This document shows positions 30,005-39,195 of a stretch of DNA of 64,000 bases, one piece after another (within the stretch, counting starts at the first letter, position 1; every line of letters begins with the position of its first letter). This stretch comes from Pseudomonas furukawaii (GTDB lineage: Bacteria > Pseudomonadota > Gammaproteobacteria > Pseudomonadales > Pseudomonadaceae). Location of the stretch: contig NZ_AP014862.1 in the NCBI RefSeq assembly GCF_002355475.1, positions 1,674,001-1,738,000 on the forward strand, in the 5' to 3' direction. The notes beneath the pieces were generated by a model that saw only the letters and a program-made list of their open reading frames with translations, did no database searches and was not told the origin of the DNA. Position numbers and translations under genes: made by a program.

Positions 30005-30570
30005 CCACGACCGATGAAACCCCGGTGCAAATGCTTGCGCCCGGCATGAAGAAGACGCAGCGGGTTTACGTGTGGCCTATGCTGCCAGCGCGTTCGCCGA
30101 GCTGCGCGCCATAGTCTATGACTTCAGTCCCAGCCGAGCCGGCGAGCATGCCCGTGCCTTCCTCGGTGACTGGAGAGGCCAGCTGGTCTGTGATGACTTC
30201 GCCGCCTACAAGTTCTGCTTCGAGCAGGGGAAGGCGTGACCAAAATCGGCTGTATGGCCCGCGGCCCACGCCCGGCGCGAGTTCTACAGCCTGCACGTGG
30301 CCAACCAGAGCCCGCTGGCCGGACAGGCCCTGCACCAATATCGGTCAGCTGTACGCCATCGAGCGCGAGGTGCGTGACTGCCGCCTGACGAGCGACGCGA
30401 ATACGCCACGCACAGGCCAGACCTCTCGACGATACCCTGCACACCTGGATGCTCGCCCAGCGCGAGCGCATCCATGAAGGCACGGCCATCTCCAAGGCGC
30501 TTGACCACAGCCTCAAGCGCTGGACGGCCCTGGTGCGCTGTCTCGACAACGGCAGGGAGGTGATCGATGG
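30005..30570 (+). mobile_element. IS66-family transposase (TnpC) fragment with frameshifts
   Basis: Pieces in shifting frames read ETPVQMLAPGMKKTQR, VYDFSPSRAGEHARAFLG, VCDDFAAYKFCFEQGK, YAIEREVRDC and ISKALDHSLKRWTALVR, the order seen in IS66 TnpC. Both ends of the element are gone. It is non-functional and lies between benE and the 3' end of xylS. Confidence 0.75.
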
Positions 30571-30629
30571 TTTTTAAAAAAATCTGATGCTCTACCTGAC
30601 GGCGGGGCTCAAGTCCGACAAGCAGCCAG

Positions 30630-31628
30630 TCAAAAGAGCGAGGACAGGCTAGACTCCCTTGAATCGATGCACTTCATCTTGTGTCGACTCAGGGTGTCGG
30701 AAGGCAGCTCGCCGAATGTGCTCCTGTATTTCTCGGCGAAACGTCCCAGATGTAAGAAGCCGTAGTCTAGGGCCACCTCAGTGATACTACGTATATTGGT
30801 AGTGGGATTGCTCAAGCAGGCACGGACGCACTCAAGCTTGCGGTTGCGAATGTAATTCATGGGCGTGGTGCCGGTATGCTTCTCGAACATGGTGTAGAGG
30901 GAGCGTGGGCTCATCAGCGCCAGCTCCGCTAACTGCTCAAGGCTGATACTCCGTTTGACATTTTCCTCAATGAACTGAACGACTCGCTCGAAACATGGGT
31001 TGCCTTCGACGAAGCCTTTGCGGCTGACATTGCTGCTGAGCGTCTCGAGCAGCTTGGTAGCGATGATCTTCGTGTAGTGCTCCGCCACCAGGGTCATCGA
31101 CATGTTATGTTCCGCTTCGTCACAAACCAGTCCGAGTAGATTGATGAAGCCATTAAGCTGCTGCAGGCTATGTCGGGGGGGGAAACGGATACCTCCACTC
31201 GGCTTCTGCCAATTGAGCTCATTGCATGCGCTATCAATGATAACCGAGGGCAATTTGACAATGAATTTCTCGCACTCCTCCGAATAAGTCAGCTCCGCGC
31301 GGTCATCCGGGTTGATCACCAATAGTTCGCCTGGCGCAAAATAGTGCTCCAAGCCATTGCCACGCCAAAGGCAATGACCCTTGAGCAATAGCTGCAGGTG
31401 ATAGCAGGTTTCCAAGCCTGGCGAGGTCACCCTGACACTATCGCCATAGCTGATTCGACACAGGTCGAGGCCGCCAAAGTTTCGGTGGTTCAGGCTGCTT
31501 TTTGAGTCCCGGCCCTTGAGCAGGCGAATAGAGTGCGAACCGACATACTGGTTAACGTAGTCGGAAACTGCATAGGGGTCGGTATGGGCGAAAATCTGGC
31601 TTTTCTGGTTCAATAAGCAAACATTCAT
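30630..31628 (-). CDS. xylS: AraC/XylS-type activator of the meta operon
   Basis: This protein is close to TOL XylS along its whole length: N-terminal effector domain (FCLLN-like NVCLLNQKSQIF, CYHLQLLLKGHCLWRG, HYFAPGELLVINPDD) and a C-terminal AraC domain with two helix-turn-helices (SLEQLAELALMSPRSLYTMF and RSITEVALDYGFLHLGRFAE). XylS binds benzoate or toluate and activates Pm. The ATG at 31628 is chosen because it aligns with the known XylS start; an upstream in-frame ATG at 31637 adds 3 residues. It is 332 residues, longer than TOL XylS at the C-terminus (tail ending ESSLSSLF). It runs convergent to the operon, as in TOL. The divergent xylR gene expected upstream is absent. Confidence 0.88.
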   Translation of the reverse strand: MNVCLLNQKSQIFAHTDPYAVSDYVNQYVGSHSIRLLKGRDSKSSLNHRNFGGLDLCRISYGDSVRVTSPGLETCYHLQLLLKGHCLWRGNGLEHYFAPGELLVINPDDRAELTYSEECEKFIVKLPSVIIDSACNELNWQKPSGGIRFPPRHSLQQLNGFINLLGLVCDEAEHNMSMTLVAEHYTKIIATKLLETLSSNVSRKGFVEGNPCFERVVQFIEENVKRSISLEQLAELALMSPRSLYTMFEKHTGTTPMNYIRNRKLECVRACLSNPTTNIRSITEVALDYGFLHLGRFAEKYRSTFGELPSDTLSRHKMKCIDSRESSLSSLF

Positions 31629-31896
31629 AGTCCACATCTCTTATTTTTATTAACGCGGGTTACAACGGAGCCAAGGGCCAAGCTACGCACGCATCATGCG
31701 TATCACGATATGCCTTAGCCGGACATGACGCAAGTCAACCAAGGGCCAAATGATTTTGGTCTTTGGCTCTGCTTTTAGTTCTGAGCCATGACGCCTGCGC
31801 GCCCCTTCTTTGTGGTCGGCACGCGCCAATGACTCTGGCCTCACAAAAATTGGTGGTCGGGCTAGCCTGCTTGGGCTCGCCCTCAGAAAGCTCTAG
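31629..31896 (-). promoter_or_regulatory. Upstream region of xylS
   Basis: This 268-bp stretch should hold the xylS promoter. An 11-bp direct repeat CCAAGGGCCAA occurs at 31671-31681 and 31739-31749, and an odd palindrome ACGCATCATGCGT at 31688-31700. I see no convincing sigma-54 -24/-12 element, unlike TOL Ps. The IS5-type copy 2 cuts the region at 31897. Confidence 0.4.
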
Positions 31897-33229
31897 CAGG
31901 CCGTTGAAAAAAGCCAGAGCCCGCCTGGCTCTGGCAAAATGGCGACTATCCCCTTCTGCCGAAGCCAGCCTAAGCCTATGCGTGGACTCGACCTCAAACA
32001 AAACGAGCTTTTCAGCTATACGACGCTGGAGCAGCGCATCCCGAACGATCACCCGCTGCGTCCACTGCGCGAGCTGGTCGATGCTGTCTTGGCGTCGATG
32101 GATCGGGACTTCGACGGGCTGTACTCCACCCTGGGACGGGCCTCGATTGCGCCGGAGCGCCTGCTGCGCGCCTCGTTGCTCCAAGTGATCTACACCATTC
32201 GCTCCGAGCGGCAGTTGGTCGAGCAGATTGATTTTTTAACCTGCTGTTTCGCTGGTTCGTCGGCTTGTCGATGGACGAGCGCATGTGGGATCACTCGACC
32301 TTCAGCCAGAACCGCGACCGGCTGTTCAATCAGGATGTAGCGCGCCTGTTTTTTCAGCGCATCAAGTCCCTGGACGAATGGTCCGAGTACGCCAGCGACG
32401 AGCATTTCAGCGTCGATGGCACGCTGATCGACGCCTGGGCCTCGCACAAGTCCTTCATCAAGAAGGACGGCGGCGACCCACGGGAGGATGGCACGCGCAA
32501 CCCCGATGCCGACTTCAAGGGCGAGAAGCGCAGCAACGCGACCCACCAGTCGACCACCGATCCTGAAGCCAAGTTGGCGCGCAAGAGCAATGGCGATGCC
32601 AGTCGCCTGGCGCACATGGCCCACACGATGATGGAGCACCGCAACGGCCTGATCGTGGATGTGGAATGCACCGAGTTCAATGGACGTGCCGAGGTGGAGG
32701 CGACCCTGGAGATGCTGGAGCGCACGGCCAAGCCGGGCAGCACGGTGGGGGCGGACAAGAATTACGACCAGAAGCGTTTTGTGCAGGGGGCGCGCGAGCT
32801 GAAGGTGACGCCGCATGTGGCGCACAAGCGCAAGGGCAGTGCCATCGACGGCCGCACCACGCGGCACCCGGGGTACGCCACCAGCCAGAAGATCCGCAAG
32901 CGGATCGAAGAAGGCTTTGGTTGGCTGAAGACGGTTGGCGGCCTGCGCAAGACTAAGCTGATCGGCCGCGCCAAGCTGAGTGCCCAGTTGCTGCTGGGCT
33001 TCTCGGTCTACAACCTGATCCGACTGGGGAGTCTGTCGGGTTGGTGGCGAGGCTCGCATGTATAGGGCGAGGTGCGCCCGAAAAACGCCGAAAGGCGTGA
33101 AAGTAGTGCTGAAACCGGTCAAAAAGGCCTGAATCCAGGCCTTTTGCGGCCTCCGTTAGGCCCAAGCGCTTGAAAAAGCGACACCCCGAACGGGTTGGGG
33201 CAGTCGAGGCCGAATTTTTCAACGGCCTG
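31897..33229 (+). mobile_element. IS5-type insertion sequence, copy 2
   Basis: This copy has the same 1333 bp, inverted repeats and orientation as the element at 4006-5338. It is flanked by an exact 4-bp duplication CTAG (31893-31896 and 33230-33233), so this is an undisturbed insertion. It lies upstream of xylS, where xylR would be expected in a TOL arrangement. Confidence 0.92.
31978..33065 (+). CDS. IS5-family transposase by -1 frameshift, copy 2
   Basis: The coding sequence matches copy 1, including the slippery T TTT TTA at 32232-32238 that joins the two frames into about 362 residues. Identity of the two copies shows that the split frames are a stable property of this element. It should be able to supply transposase for both copies. 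Confidence 0.8.
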
Positions 33230-33233
33230 CTAG

Positions 33234-33300
33234 CAGCCTGTCGGTCTTGAGCCCCGCAGGCAGATAGAACATGGGTTTTCCGGAAAACAGGCGTTTTTCA
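33234..33300. repeat. Remnant of an IS1182-type element end
   Basis: CAGCCTGTCGGTCTT after CTAG repeats the left boundary of the IS1182 element at 35820. The following AGATAGAACATGGG and TTTTCCGGAAAACAGGCG stretch matches, inverted, the right part of that element near 37290-37320. It appears to be a short leftover joined to the ISL3 transposase gene. Confidence 0.5.
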
Positions 33301-33311
33301 GGGTTCATCAT

Positions 33312-34561
33312 GCTTTTCAGGGGAAGGCGGCCTTGATTTTCAGTAAGAAGTAGTCCGAGTCCCGGAAACCATAGGCCATGCGCTTGATCACCTTGATACG
33401 GTTGTTCAGGCCCTCCAGCAGGCTGGTATGCATGGGAAAACGAGCGCTGGCGAGGATGCCGCGGTGTAGCGGTGCCAAGCCGCTTTCTCGGGCCTGCCGT
33501 AGCCAGGCCCGCCAGCGTTGCCAGCCTTCCCAGACGCTCGGGGGTACCAGACTTCCTTCAGCGCGTCCTTGAGCAGATAAACCGTGGCCAACGGCTGGTT
33601 GGCGGCGAGCAATTCCTGCACCTGCACGGCTTGGCCGCCCTTGAGGTGCTCAGCGTTGCGCAGCAGCAGCCAGCGGCTGCGCTTGACCACCTTGCGCGCT
33701 GGTTTGTTATCGCGCAAGGTGGTTGGCCTGGTCGACGCGGATACGGTCGATCACCTCACGACCGTAGCGCGCCACCCCATGGAACAGGTCGTACACCACT
33801 TCGGCTTGAGGGCAGTGCCGCTTCACTTCCAGGTCGAAAGCGGTGTTCATGTCCATGGCGACCGCCTCGATGTGCTGGCAATGCTCACCGAGCCACTCGA
33901 AGAATGGGCGAATCGCCTGGCGGCTGTGGCCGACCCACAGCACGCGTGTTCGCTCGGCATCCATGATCACCGTGGCGTAGCGATGGCGCTTGTGCAGGGC
34001 GAGCTCGTCCATCACCAGGCGCCGGACGTCGCCCGGCTCGATGACGCCTGCCTCCGCTTCCAGGCGGCGTTTGTCGAGGGCCTTGAGGGTGTGCCAATGC
34101 AGGCCGGTGAGCTGGCTGACGTGGCTGATGGGCAGTATCCGCAACAAGCCCTCGAGCCAGGCTTGCAAACGTCGAGTCAGGCGGGAAGCCGGCTCCAGCC
34201 AATCGTTCCGTTCGGTCACCCGCCCACACCGCAGGCAGTCGACGCGACGCATGGACAATTGGAGCAGCACCTGCTGATTCAGCAGGTCGCGGTCACGCAC
34301 GTGGCGTAGACGCCGTTCGTGAATCAACGGACAGGGCTGTAGACAGCGCCCACACCAGGGCACTCGCGTGGCCTGGGGTTCGAGCTCGATCAGCAGGGTA
34401 TTCTCAGCTACGGGGCGAGAGGCGACGACGTCGTAGCCTGGCCAGAAAGCGGCAAGATCAATAGGATGCACGGCGACAGCAGGGTGTGGGGGTTGGGATG
34501 TTGAGCGACTGCCAATTTACCCACTTCCCTGCCTGTCAACGCGCTCTTTCCCCAGAATCCG
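33312..34561 (-). mobile_element. ISL3-family insertion sequence
   Basis: The element carries a minus-strand ISL3 transposase and its upstream non-coding end. Its outer right boundary is placed at 34561 because a perfect 22-bp match (34542-34563 against 61186-61207, inverted) marks the end of similarity with the deleted copy near 61.2-61.8 kb. A related TTTTCAGGGGAA sits at the other end. No clear target duplication is seen. The boundaries are estimates. Confidence 0.6.
33317..34471 (-). pseudogene. ISL3-family transposase, two frameshifts
   Basis: The N-terminal zinc-ribbon-like part (VPWCGRCLQPCPLIHER, RVDCLRCGRV) and DDE core (VIMDAERTRVLWV, AVAMDMNTAFDLEV) are intact to about 33708. The frame breaks at DQANHLAR, where one extra T makes a stop, and continues in another frame as DNKPARKVVKRSRWLLL. 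A second break near 33550 separates KEVWYPR from SVWEGWQRWRAWL, and the protein ends KIKAAFP at 33317. The first break is shared by the copy at 61.6 kb, so it predates their separation. Confidence 0.75.
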
Positions 34562-34767
34562 CGAAGAACCTTTATTCTTCCTATGCTCGAGCGCTCGCAC
34601 TGGTGAGCGCCCTTAACAGTTGCCACGGGAGTATAAAGCACACCATGCTGCAGCTCGGGCTGCCTCGTAAAACCCTCTACAATAAAATAAAAAGGCACGG
34701 TCTGGACAAGGCTGCTTTCACGGAATCATGGACTCACGTATCTTCTCACACGTTCATTACCCGCTAG
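34561..34767 (+). pseudogene. C-terminal remnant of a sigma-54 response regulator (DctD/NtrC type)
   Basis: The reading frame gives RALALVSALNSCHGSIKH followed by TMLQLGLPRKTLYNKIKRHG, a Fis-type helix-turn-helix that ends NtrC-family regulators such as DctD. The receiver and ATPase domains are missing; the ISL3 element abuts the remnant. It is a leftover of a chromosomal or plasmid gene, not functional. Confidence 0.65.
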
Positions 34768-34862
34768 CGCAACTGCACGGCTGAGAAGCCTCTGTTGAGC
34801 GCCACTGAAGATTCCCAGATTTTCCCTGCGCTCCTGCAACTTCGGCCGAGGTCTTTCGTCTT

Positions 34863-35780
34863 GTGACTAACGTTTTTTTCAACGTCATCCTGCCAATACT
34901 GATTGTCGCGGCGGCCGGTGCCGGACTCAAACGCTGGCGCAATATCCCTGCGGCCCCTTTCAGCCAGATGATGCTATACCTGCTATCACCTGCGCTGGTG
35001 CTGGACTCTCTGCTTAATGCGAGCCTGCCGTTGGAGGCGACCGGACGGATCGTTGGCGCGATCCTGCTCATGAGCATCAGCCTGGTGGCCGTCAGCGCGC
35101 TGCTCAGCCGCAGCCTTGGTCACAACCGTCCCATGCAGAGTGGGTTTATGCTTGCCACGGCATTTCCCAACGCCGGCAACATGGGCCTACCTGTGGCCCT
35201 GCTCGCCTTTGGCCAGGAAGGCCTTGCTGTCGCGGTCATCATTTTTGCATCCCAGGCCATCCTGGGCTGGTCGCTGGGAGTCTTCATCGCGGCGCGCAGC
35301 CACAATGCGGGGCTCGGCCCCCTCAAACAAACCCTGAAGCTGCCGGTAGTATGGGCGATCGGGCTGGCCTTTCTGCTTCGCGTCACGGATACAACCCTGC
35401 CGCTCGCGCTCGCTCAGCCTTTAGAGATGCTGGGCCAGGCCTCAATTCCGATCATGCTGCTAATTCTGGGCTTCCAGCTTGAGAAAGGCGTAGCCCTGGA
35501 CCGGGGTGCCAGCCTATTGGCGGCACTCGGCCTGAGGCTCATTGGCAGCGCCGTCTTGGCCTACCTGGTCAGTGAGCTGTTGGGTCTGGAAGGTGTTGCA
35601 CAGCATACATTCATTGTTATGGCGGCCATGCCCACTGCTGTCTTCACGATAATCCTGGCAACCGAATTCGATGCCGAACCGCGTTTCGTCTCAAGTCAGG
35701 TGATCGCCAGCTCACTCCTGGGTTTTCTGACTCTGACCGTGCTGATAATGTTGCTGCAGAGCTTTGGCGGGAGCATTTAG
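34863..35780 (+). CDS. AEC-family permease (auxin efflux carrier/malonate type)
   Basis: This 305-residue membrane protein has about 10 hydrophobic segments and AEC-family features: VILPILIVAAAGAGLKR at the start, AFPNAGNMGLPVALLAFG (the Asn-Gly crossover motif), SIPIMLLILGFQLE and MAAMPTAVFTIILATEFD. It would move small organic acids across the inner membrane. The GTG at 34863 is used because it places the first hydrophobic stretch at the N-terminus. The substrate is unknown. It is hemmed in by ISL3 and IS1182, so it came with an imported fragment. Confidence 0.75.
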   Translation: MTNVFFNVILPILIVAAAGAGLKRWRNIPAAPFSQMMLYLLSPALVLDSLLNASLPLEATGRIVGAILLMSISLVAVSALLSRSLGHNRPMQSGFMLATAFPNAGNMGLPVALLAFGQEGLAVAVIIFASQAILGWSLGVFIAARSHNAGLGPLKQTLKLPVVWAIGLAFLLRVTDTTLPLALAQPLEMLGQASIPIMLLILGFQLEKGVALDRGASLLAALGLRLIGSAVLAYLVSELLGLEGVAQHTFIVMAAMPTAVFTIILATEFDAEPRFVSSQVIASSLLGFLTLTVLIMLLQSFGGSI

Positions 35781-35819
35781 TGAGCCGGGAACTCTAAATC
35801 ACTCGAATCCGATCGCTAG

Positions 35820-37330
35820 CAGCCTGTCGGTCTTTCCCATGGTTTTCTGCGATCATGGCGGCCTGCCCTTAGCGAGACCCAGCATGAGCCGTTTCCGCCC
35901 AGTCGATCGCCACACCAGCTACCTGTTGCCGCCCTCCATCGAAGACTGGCTGCCGGAAAATCACCTGGCTCGCTTTATCGTCGAAGTCGTCGACGGGTGT
36001 GATCTTAGCGCGCTGGAGAAAGCGTACGCCGGGCGTGGCAGTAGCGCCTATCACCCGTCGATGCTGCTGGCCCTGCTGATCTATGGCTACGCCACCGGCG
36101 TGTTCTCCAGCCGCAAGATCGAGCGCGCCACCCATGACTCGGTGGCCTTCCGCTTCATCGCCGCTGACGCTCATCCCGATCACGATACCCTGGCCAGCTT
36201 CCGCCGCCGCTTTCTCGACGAACTGGCCGGCCTGTTCGTGCAGGTACTGCAAATGGCGCAGGAAATGCGCCTGCTCACGCTGGGCACGATCAGTCTGGAT
36301 GGCACCAAGATCCACGCCAACGCATCGCGCCATAGCGCGCTGTCCCATGGGCATATCGAACAACTCGAAAATCAGCTCAAGAGCGAAGTGCAGACGCTAT
36401 TCGCCCTGGCCGAGCAGGCGGATCAATCGGCCGTCCCGGACGGCATGAATCTGCCAGAGGAAATCGCTCGCCGTGAAACCCGCCTGGCGGCCATGGCCGA
36501 GGCGAAGAGCAAGATCCAAGCCCGTGCCAAGGCGCGCTTCGCCAAGGAGCAAGCTGAGTATCAGGCCAAGCTGGCGCAGCGGGAGGAAAAGGCCAAAGCC
36601 AGTGGCAAGAAACCACGCGGCAAAGCCCCCAAGCCACCCATTGCGGGGCCGACGGCCAAAGATCAGATCAACCTGACCGATGAAGACTCGCGCATCATGC
36701 CGGTATCCGGCGGCGGCTTCGAACAGGCCTACAACGCCCAGGCAGCGGTGGATACGACCAGCATGCTGGTGGTGGCGCCAGCCGTCACCCAGGCCTGCAA
36801 CGACAAGGAACAAGTCGTGCCGATGCTGGCACAACTGGCCGAATTACCCGCCACGCTGGGCAAGCCCAGCGAACTGCTGACTGATAGCGGCTACTACCGC
36901 GCCGCCAATTCCAACGCCTGCACCGCGAGCAGCATCGAGCCGCTGATGGCGGTCAAGCGAGAGGAGCATCACCCCTCGCCCTGCGCGCGCTTCACCGAGC
37001 CACCGGCCTTGGCCGCCGACGCCACCCCGGCGCAGCACATGGCGCACAAGCTGAAAACCAAGGTGGGTCGTGCGCGGTATGCGTTGCGCAAGCAAACGGT
37101 GGAGCCGGTGTTCGGCATCATCAAGTCGGTGCTGGGCTTTCGGCAATTCTCGCTGCGTGGAATGAAAAAGGTCAGCGGCGAATGGACGCTGGTGTGCCTG
37201 GCGTGGAACCTGAAACGCATGGCCGTATTACGCCTGAAAATCGGAAATTGAGCAAAAAAATAGGTATAAATCCGGGAAATTGGCAAAAAAACGCCTGTTT
37301 TCCGGAAAATCTAATGTTCTATATGCCTGT
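35820..37330 (+). mobile_element. IS1182-family insertion sequence
   Basis: The left end is CAGCCTGTCGGTCTT after the palindromic tetranucleotide CTAG (35816-35819). The right side, after the transposase stop, has AACGCCTGTTTTCCGG and then CCTGTCGGACTTGAG at about 37325-37339. I do not find a matching CTAG duplication on the right, so the right boundary is approximate and may be altered by the adjoining ISL3 debris. Confidence 0.65.
35884..37251 (+). CDS. IS1182-family transposase
   Basis: This 455-residue transposase has the N-terminal DUF772-like domain (SMLLALLIYGYATGVFSSRK), a coiled lysine/alanine-rich middle (about residues 195-250), and the DDE part with LDGTKIHANASRH, LTDSGYYRAANSNA and RKQTVEPVFGIIKSVLGF. 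The ATG at 35884 gives the normal family start MSRFRPVDRHTSYLLPPS. It appears intact. Confidence 0.88.
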   Translation: MSRFRPVDRHTSYLLPPSIEDWLPENHLARFIVEVVDGCDLSALEKAYAGRGSSAYHPSMLLALLIYGYATGVFSSRKIERATHDSVAFRFIAADAHPDHDTLASFRRRFLDELAGLFVQVLQMAQEMRLLTLGTISLDGTKIHANASRHSALSHGHIEQLENQLKSEVQTLFALAEQADQSAVPDGMNLPEEIARRETRLAAMAEAKSKIQARAKARFAKEQAEYQAKLAQREEKAKASGKKPRGKAPKPPIAGPTAKDQINLTDEDSRIMPVSGGGFEQAYNAQAAVDTTSMLVVAPAVTQACNDKEQVVPMLAQLAELPATLGKPSELLTDSGYYRAANSNACTASSIEPLMAVKREEHHPSPCARFTEPPALAADATPAQHMAHKLKTKVGRARYALRKQTVEPVFGIIKSVLGFRQFSLRGMKKVSGEWTLVCLAWNLKRMAVLRLKIGN

Positions 37331-37355
37331 CGGACTTGAGTTCACGAGAGGGGCA

Positions 37356-38070
37356 TCAGGAGCGAAGGCGAAGCCATTCGTCCACAGCCGGCAGCGACGT
37401 GCCCACGAGATCCAGCCGTCGAGCAGGGCTAACGGCGTGGCGTGCTTGATAGAGTTGGCGCAATGCCTCTTTCAGGCGCAAGGCACGTGCTGTCTTCAGG
37501 CCGCTGCGCTGCAGCCAATGCATGGTGTCGATCTGTTTGCGATACCAGTGCGCCGCGCGCTTGAGCAACGCCCAACGACTGCCTTTTAGCTCCGGCGCGA
37601 GCTTCACTTCCGCACGCCGAACCTGGTCGAGCGCCCGACTGGCCAGCGCCACCACATGAAATGGATCGAAGGCGAGGCGCGCCTGCGGATGCTGCTTGGC
37701 CGCGCCCGCCTGGAAGGCCCTGGGCAGTCGATGCCAATGTCGGTGATCGCGTCGGGCTCGCCACCATACGCACGCAGATCGGCTGCGAACGTCGCAAAGG
37801 TCTGGGCATCCCGGCCCGGCGTGGCGAACAGCAAGCGCCGCGCATCGGTATTATGGAACAACGTCACGTAGAGCGCTGGCCGCGACGGGCGTTAGTCTCG
37901 TCCACACCCGGCCGCCGCGCCGCGCTGAAGTTCACTGCGTGCACCCCACCCACGGCGGTGGGCATCGATGAGACGCGAAACTGGAAGAAGTGCAGGTGCT
38001 GCCAACGGCGCTCGCCCCGGTCGTGGATTGGCTGCTCCGGCGCAGGGCACGCCGGACACGGCAAGCGCTA
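37356..38070 (-). mobile_element. Decayed ISL3-type transposase gene
   Basis: On the minus strand, pieces in three frames recall an ISL3 transposase: a Cys-rich start (MPCPACPAPEQPIHDRGERR), a middle (DAQTFATFAADLRAYGG, ITDIGIDCPGP), and an end (KGSRWALLKRAAHWYRKQ, QLYQARHAV). Stops and frame changes disable it. It forms the right border of the catabolic insert; the next 120 bp lead into the RAQPRD gene. Confidence 0.65.
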
Positions 38071-38190
38071 GCTTGGCACTCTACGAAGTAGATTACGTGA
38101 ATCCGGTTCGCAGCCCGTTCCGATTGTTTGCGGCAGGTTCCAGCCGACCACCGCAGCATCCCGCCATCCAAACGACTGTGGAACGGCGTG

Positions 38191-38556
38191 ATGACACCCC
38201 ATGGCAACCCGATGACCCCTTGCCGCCGTGTGCCGGCCTTGGCGCTGATCATCGCGCTGGCCGGCGTATCGCCCGCATCGGCCGGCGATGCCACCGCTGA
38301 ACACGAGCAGCTCGCCGCGCTCGCGCGCCAGCTCGACCTGATCGACCGACTGGTCGAGCACGCCACCAGCACCGCCCCGCAGGCGCGCGCCCGCTACCAC
38401 TTCGACTACGCCCGGCTGCGCGCCGACCTGCAGCGCGTTCGCACCGGCCTGCAGGACTACCTCGTGCCCCAGCGCGCCCAGCCGCGCGATCCCGTCCCGC
38501 TGGCCGGCGATTACGTCCGCCGCGAGCGCGCCGACGACGAGGAACCGTCGCCATGA
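38191..38556 (+). CDS. RAQPRD-family ICE protein
   Basis: An exported small protein: a signal peptide (VPALALIIALAGVSPASAG) is followed by helical segments and the family hallmark RAQPRDPVPLAGDY. The ATG at 38191 is the likely start; ATG 38212 is an alternative that keeps the signal peptide. In the conserved ICE order this gene follows the TIGR03747-type gene, which here is 26.7 kb upstream. Its stop overlaps the next start. Confidence 0.85.
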   Translation: MTPHGNPMTPCRRVPALALIIALAGVSPASAGDATAEHEQLAALARQLDLIDRLVEHATSTAPQARARYHFDYARLRADLQRVRTGLQDYLVPQRAQPRDPVPLAGDYVRRERADDEEPSP

Positions 38557-38792
38557 CGCCCTCTGCCGATCAGGTCGCCGCCTTCCAGGCCAACGGCGGC
38601 TTTGCGCCTTCGGCCGTCTCCGCCGTGGTGCTGGGCTTCGTGTTCGCCGTGTTGCTGCTGTGGGGCGTGTGGGCCATGCGCACCGCCTATGTCGGCTGGG
38701 CCGAGCACCGCATCACTGAACGTCAGTTCCTCGCCGTCGTCGTGCGCTTCGTGGCGATGTACCTGGTGCTGGCCTTCTTCCTCCTCTCCTGA
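38553..38792 (+). CDS. TIGR03758-type ICE membrane protein
   Basis: A 79-residue protein with two hydrophobic segments (SAVSAVVLGFVFAVLLLWGV and FLAVVVRFVAMYLVLAFFLL). Its size and position after RAQPRD fit the family and it resembles a small pilin-like or channel subunit. It overlaps the RAQPRD gene by 4 bp. Confidence 0.8.
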   Translation: MTPSADQVAAFQANGGFAPSAVSAVVLGFVFAVLLLWGVWAMRTAYVGWAEHRITERQFLAVVVRFVAMYLVLAFFLLS

Positions 38793-38814
38793 CCGTCACG
38801 AAGGGCCATACGCC

Positions 38815-39183
38815 ATGAACACGCCAACGACATCCCATCGCATTCCGTCCCGCATCGCCGCGCCGCTGCTGCCGCTGGCGCTCTTGGGGCTGCCGCCATC
38901 CGCGTTCGCGCAGGGCCTGCCGACCATGGAAGACCCATCGCGCGGCCAGGGCAGCGGCATCCTGCAGACCCTGCAGAACTACGGCTACGACATCGTGCTG
39001 CTGATCGCGCTGCTCGTGGTCGCCTCGATGTTCGTCGGCGTCTGCTACCACGCCTACACCCGCTACTCGGAGATCCACGCCGGCCGCGCCACCTGGGGGC
39101 AGTTCGGCCTGACGGTCGCCGTGGGCGCGATCCTGCTGGTGGTGGGCATCTGGCTGCTCACCGAGGCCACCGGCGTGCTGTGA
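38815..39183 (+). CDS. TIGR03745-type ICE membrane protein (pilin-like)
   Basis: A 122-residue protein has an N-terminal signal (LLPLALLGLPPSAFA) and two further hydrophobic helices (YDIVLLIALLVVASMFVGVC and GQFGLTVAVGAILLVVGIWL). The layout is like VirB2/TraA-type pilin precursors, so a pilin role is plausible. It lies 22 bp after the TIGR03758-type gene in the same operon. Confidence 0.75.
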   Translation: MNTPTTSHRIPSRIAAPLLPLALLGLPPSAFAQGLPTMEDPSRGQGSGILQTLQNYGYDIVLLIALLVVASMFVGVCYHAYTRYSEIHAGRATWGQFGLTVAVGAILLVVGIWLLTEATGVL

Positions 39184-39195
39184 GGGCGGCAAGCG

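Noticed and set aside
31629-31760. Possible sigma-54 promoter for xylS (TTGGCCC / TTGGC elements on the minus strand)
   Set aside because: The GG and GC dinucleotides are not 10 bases apart in any register I tried, so it does not meet the -24/-12 rule.
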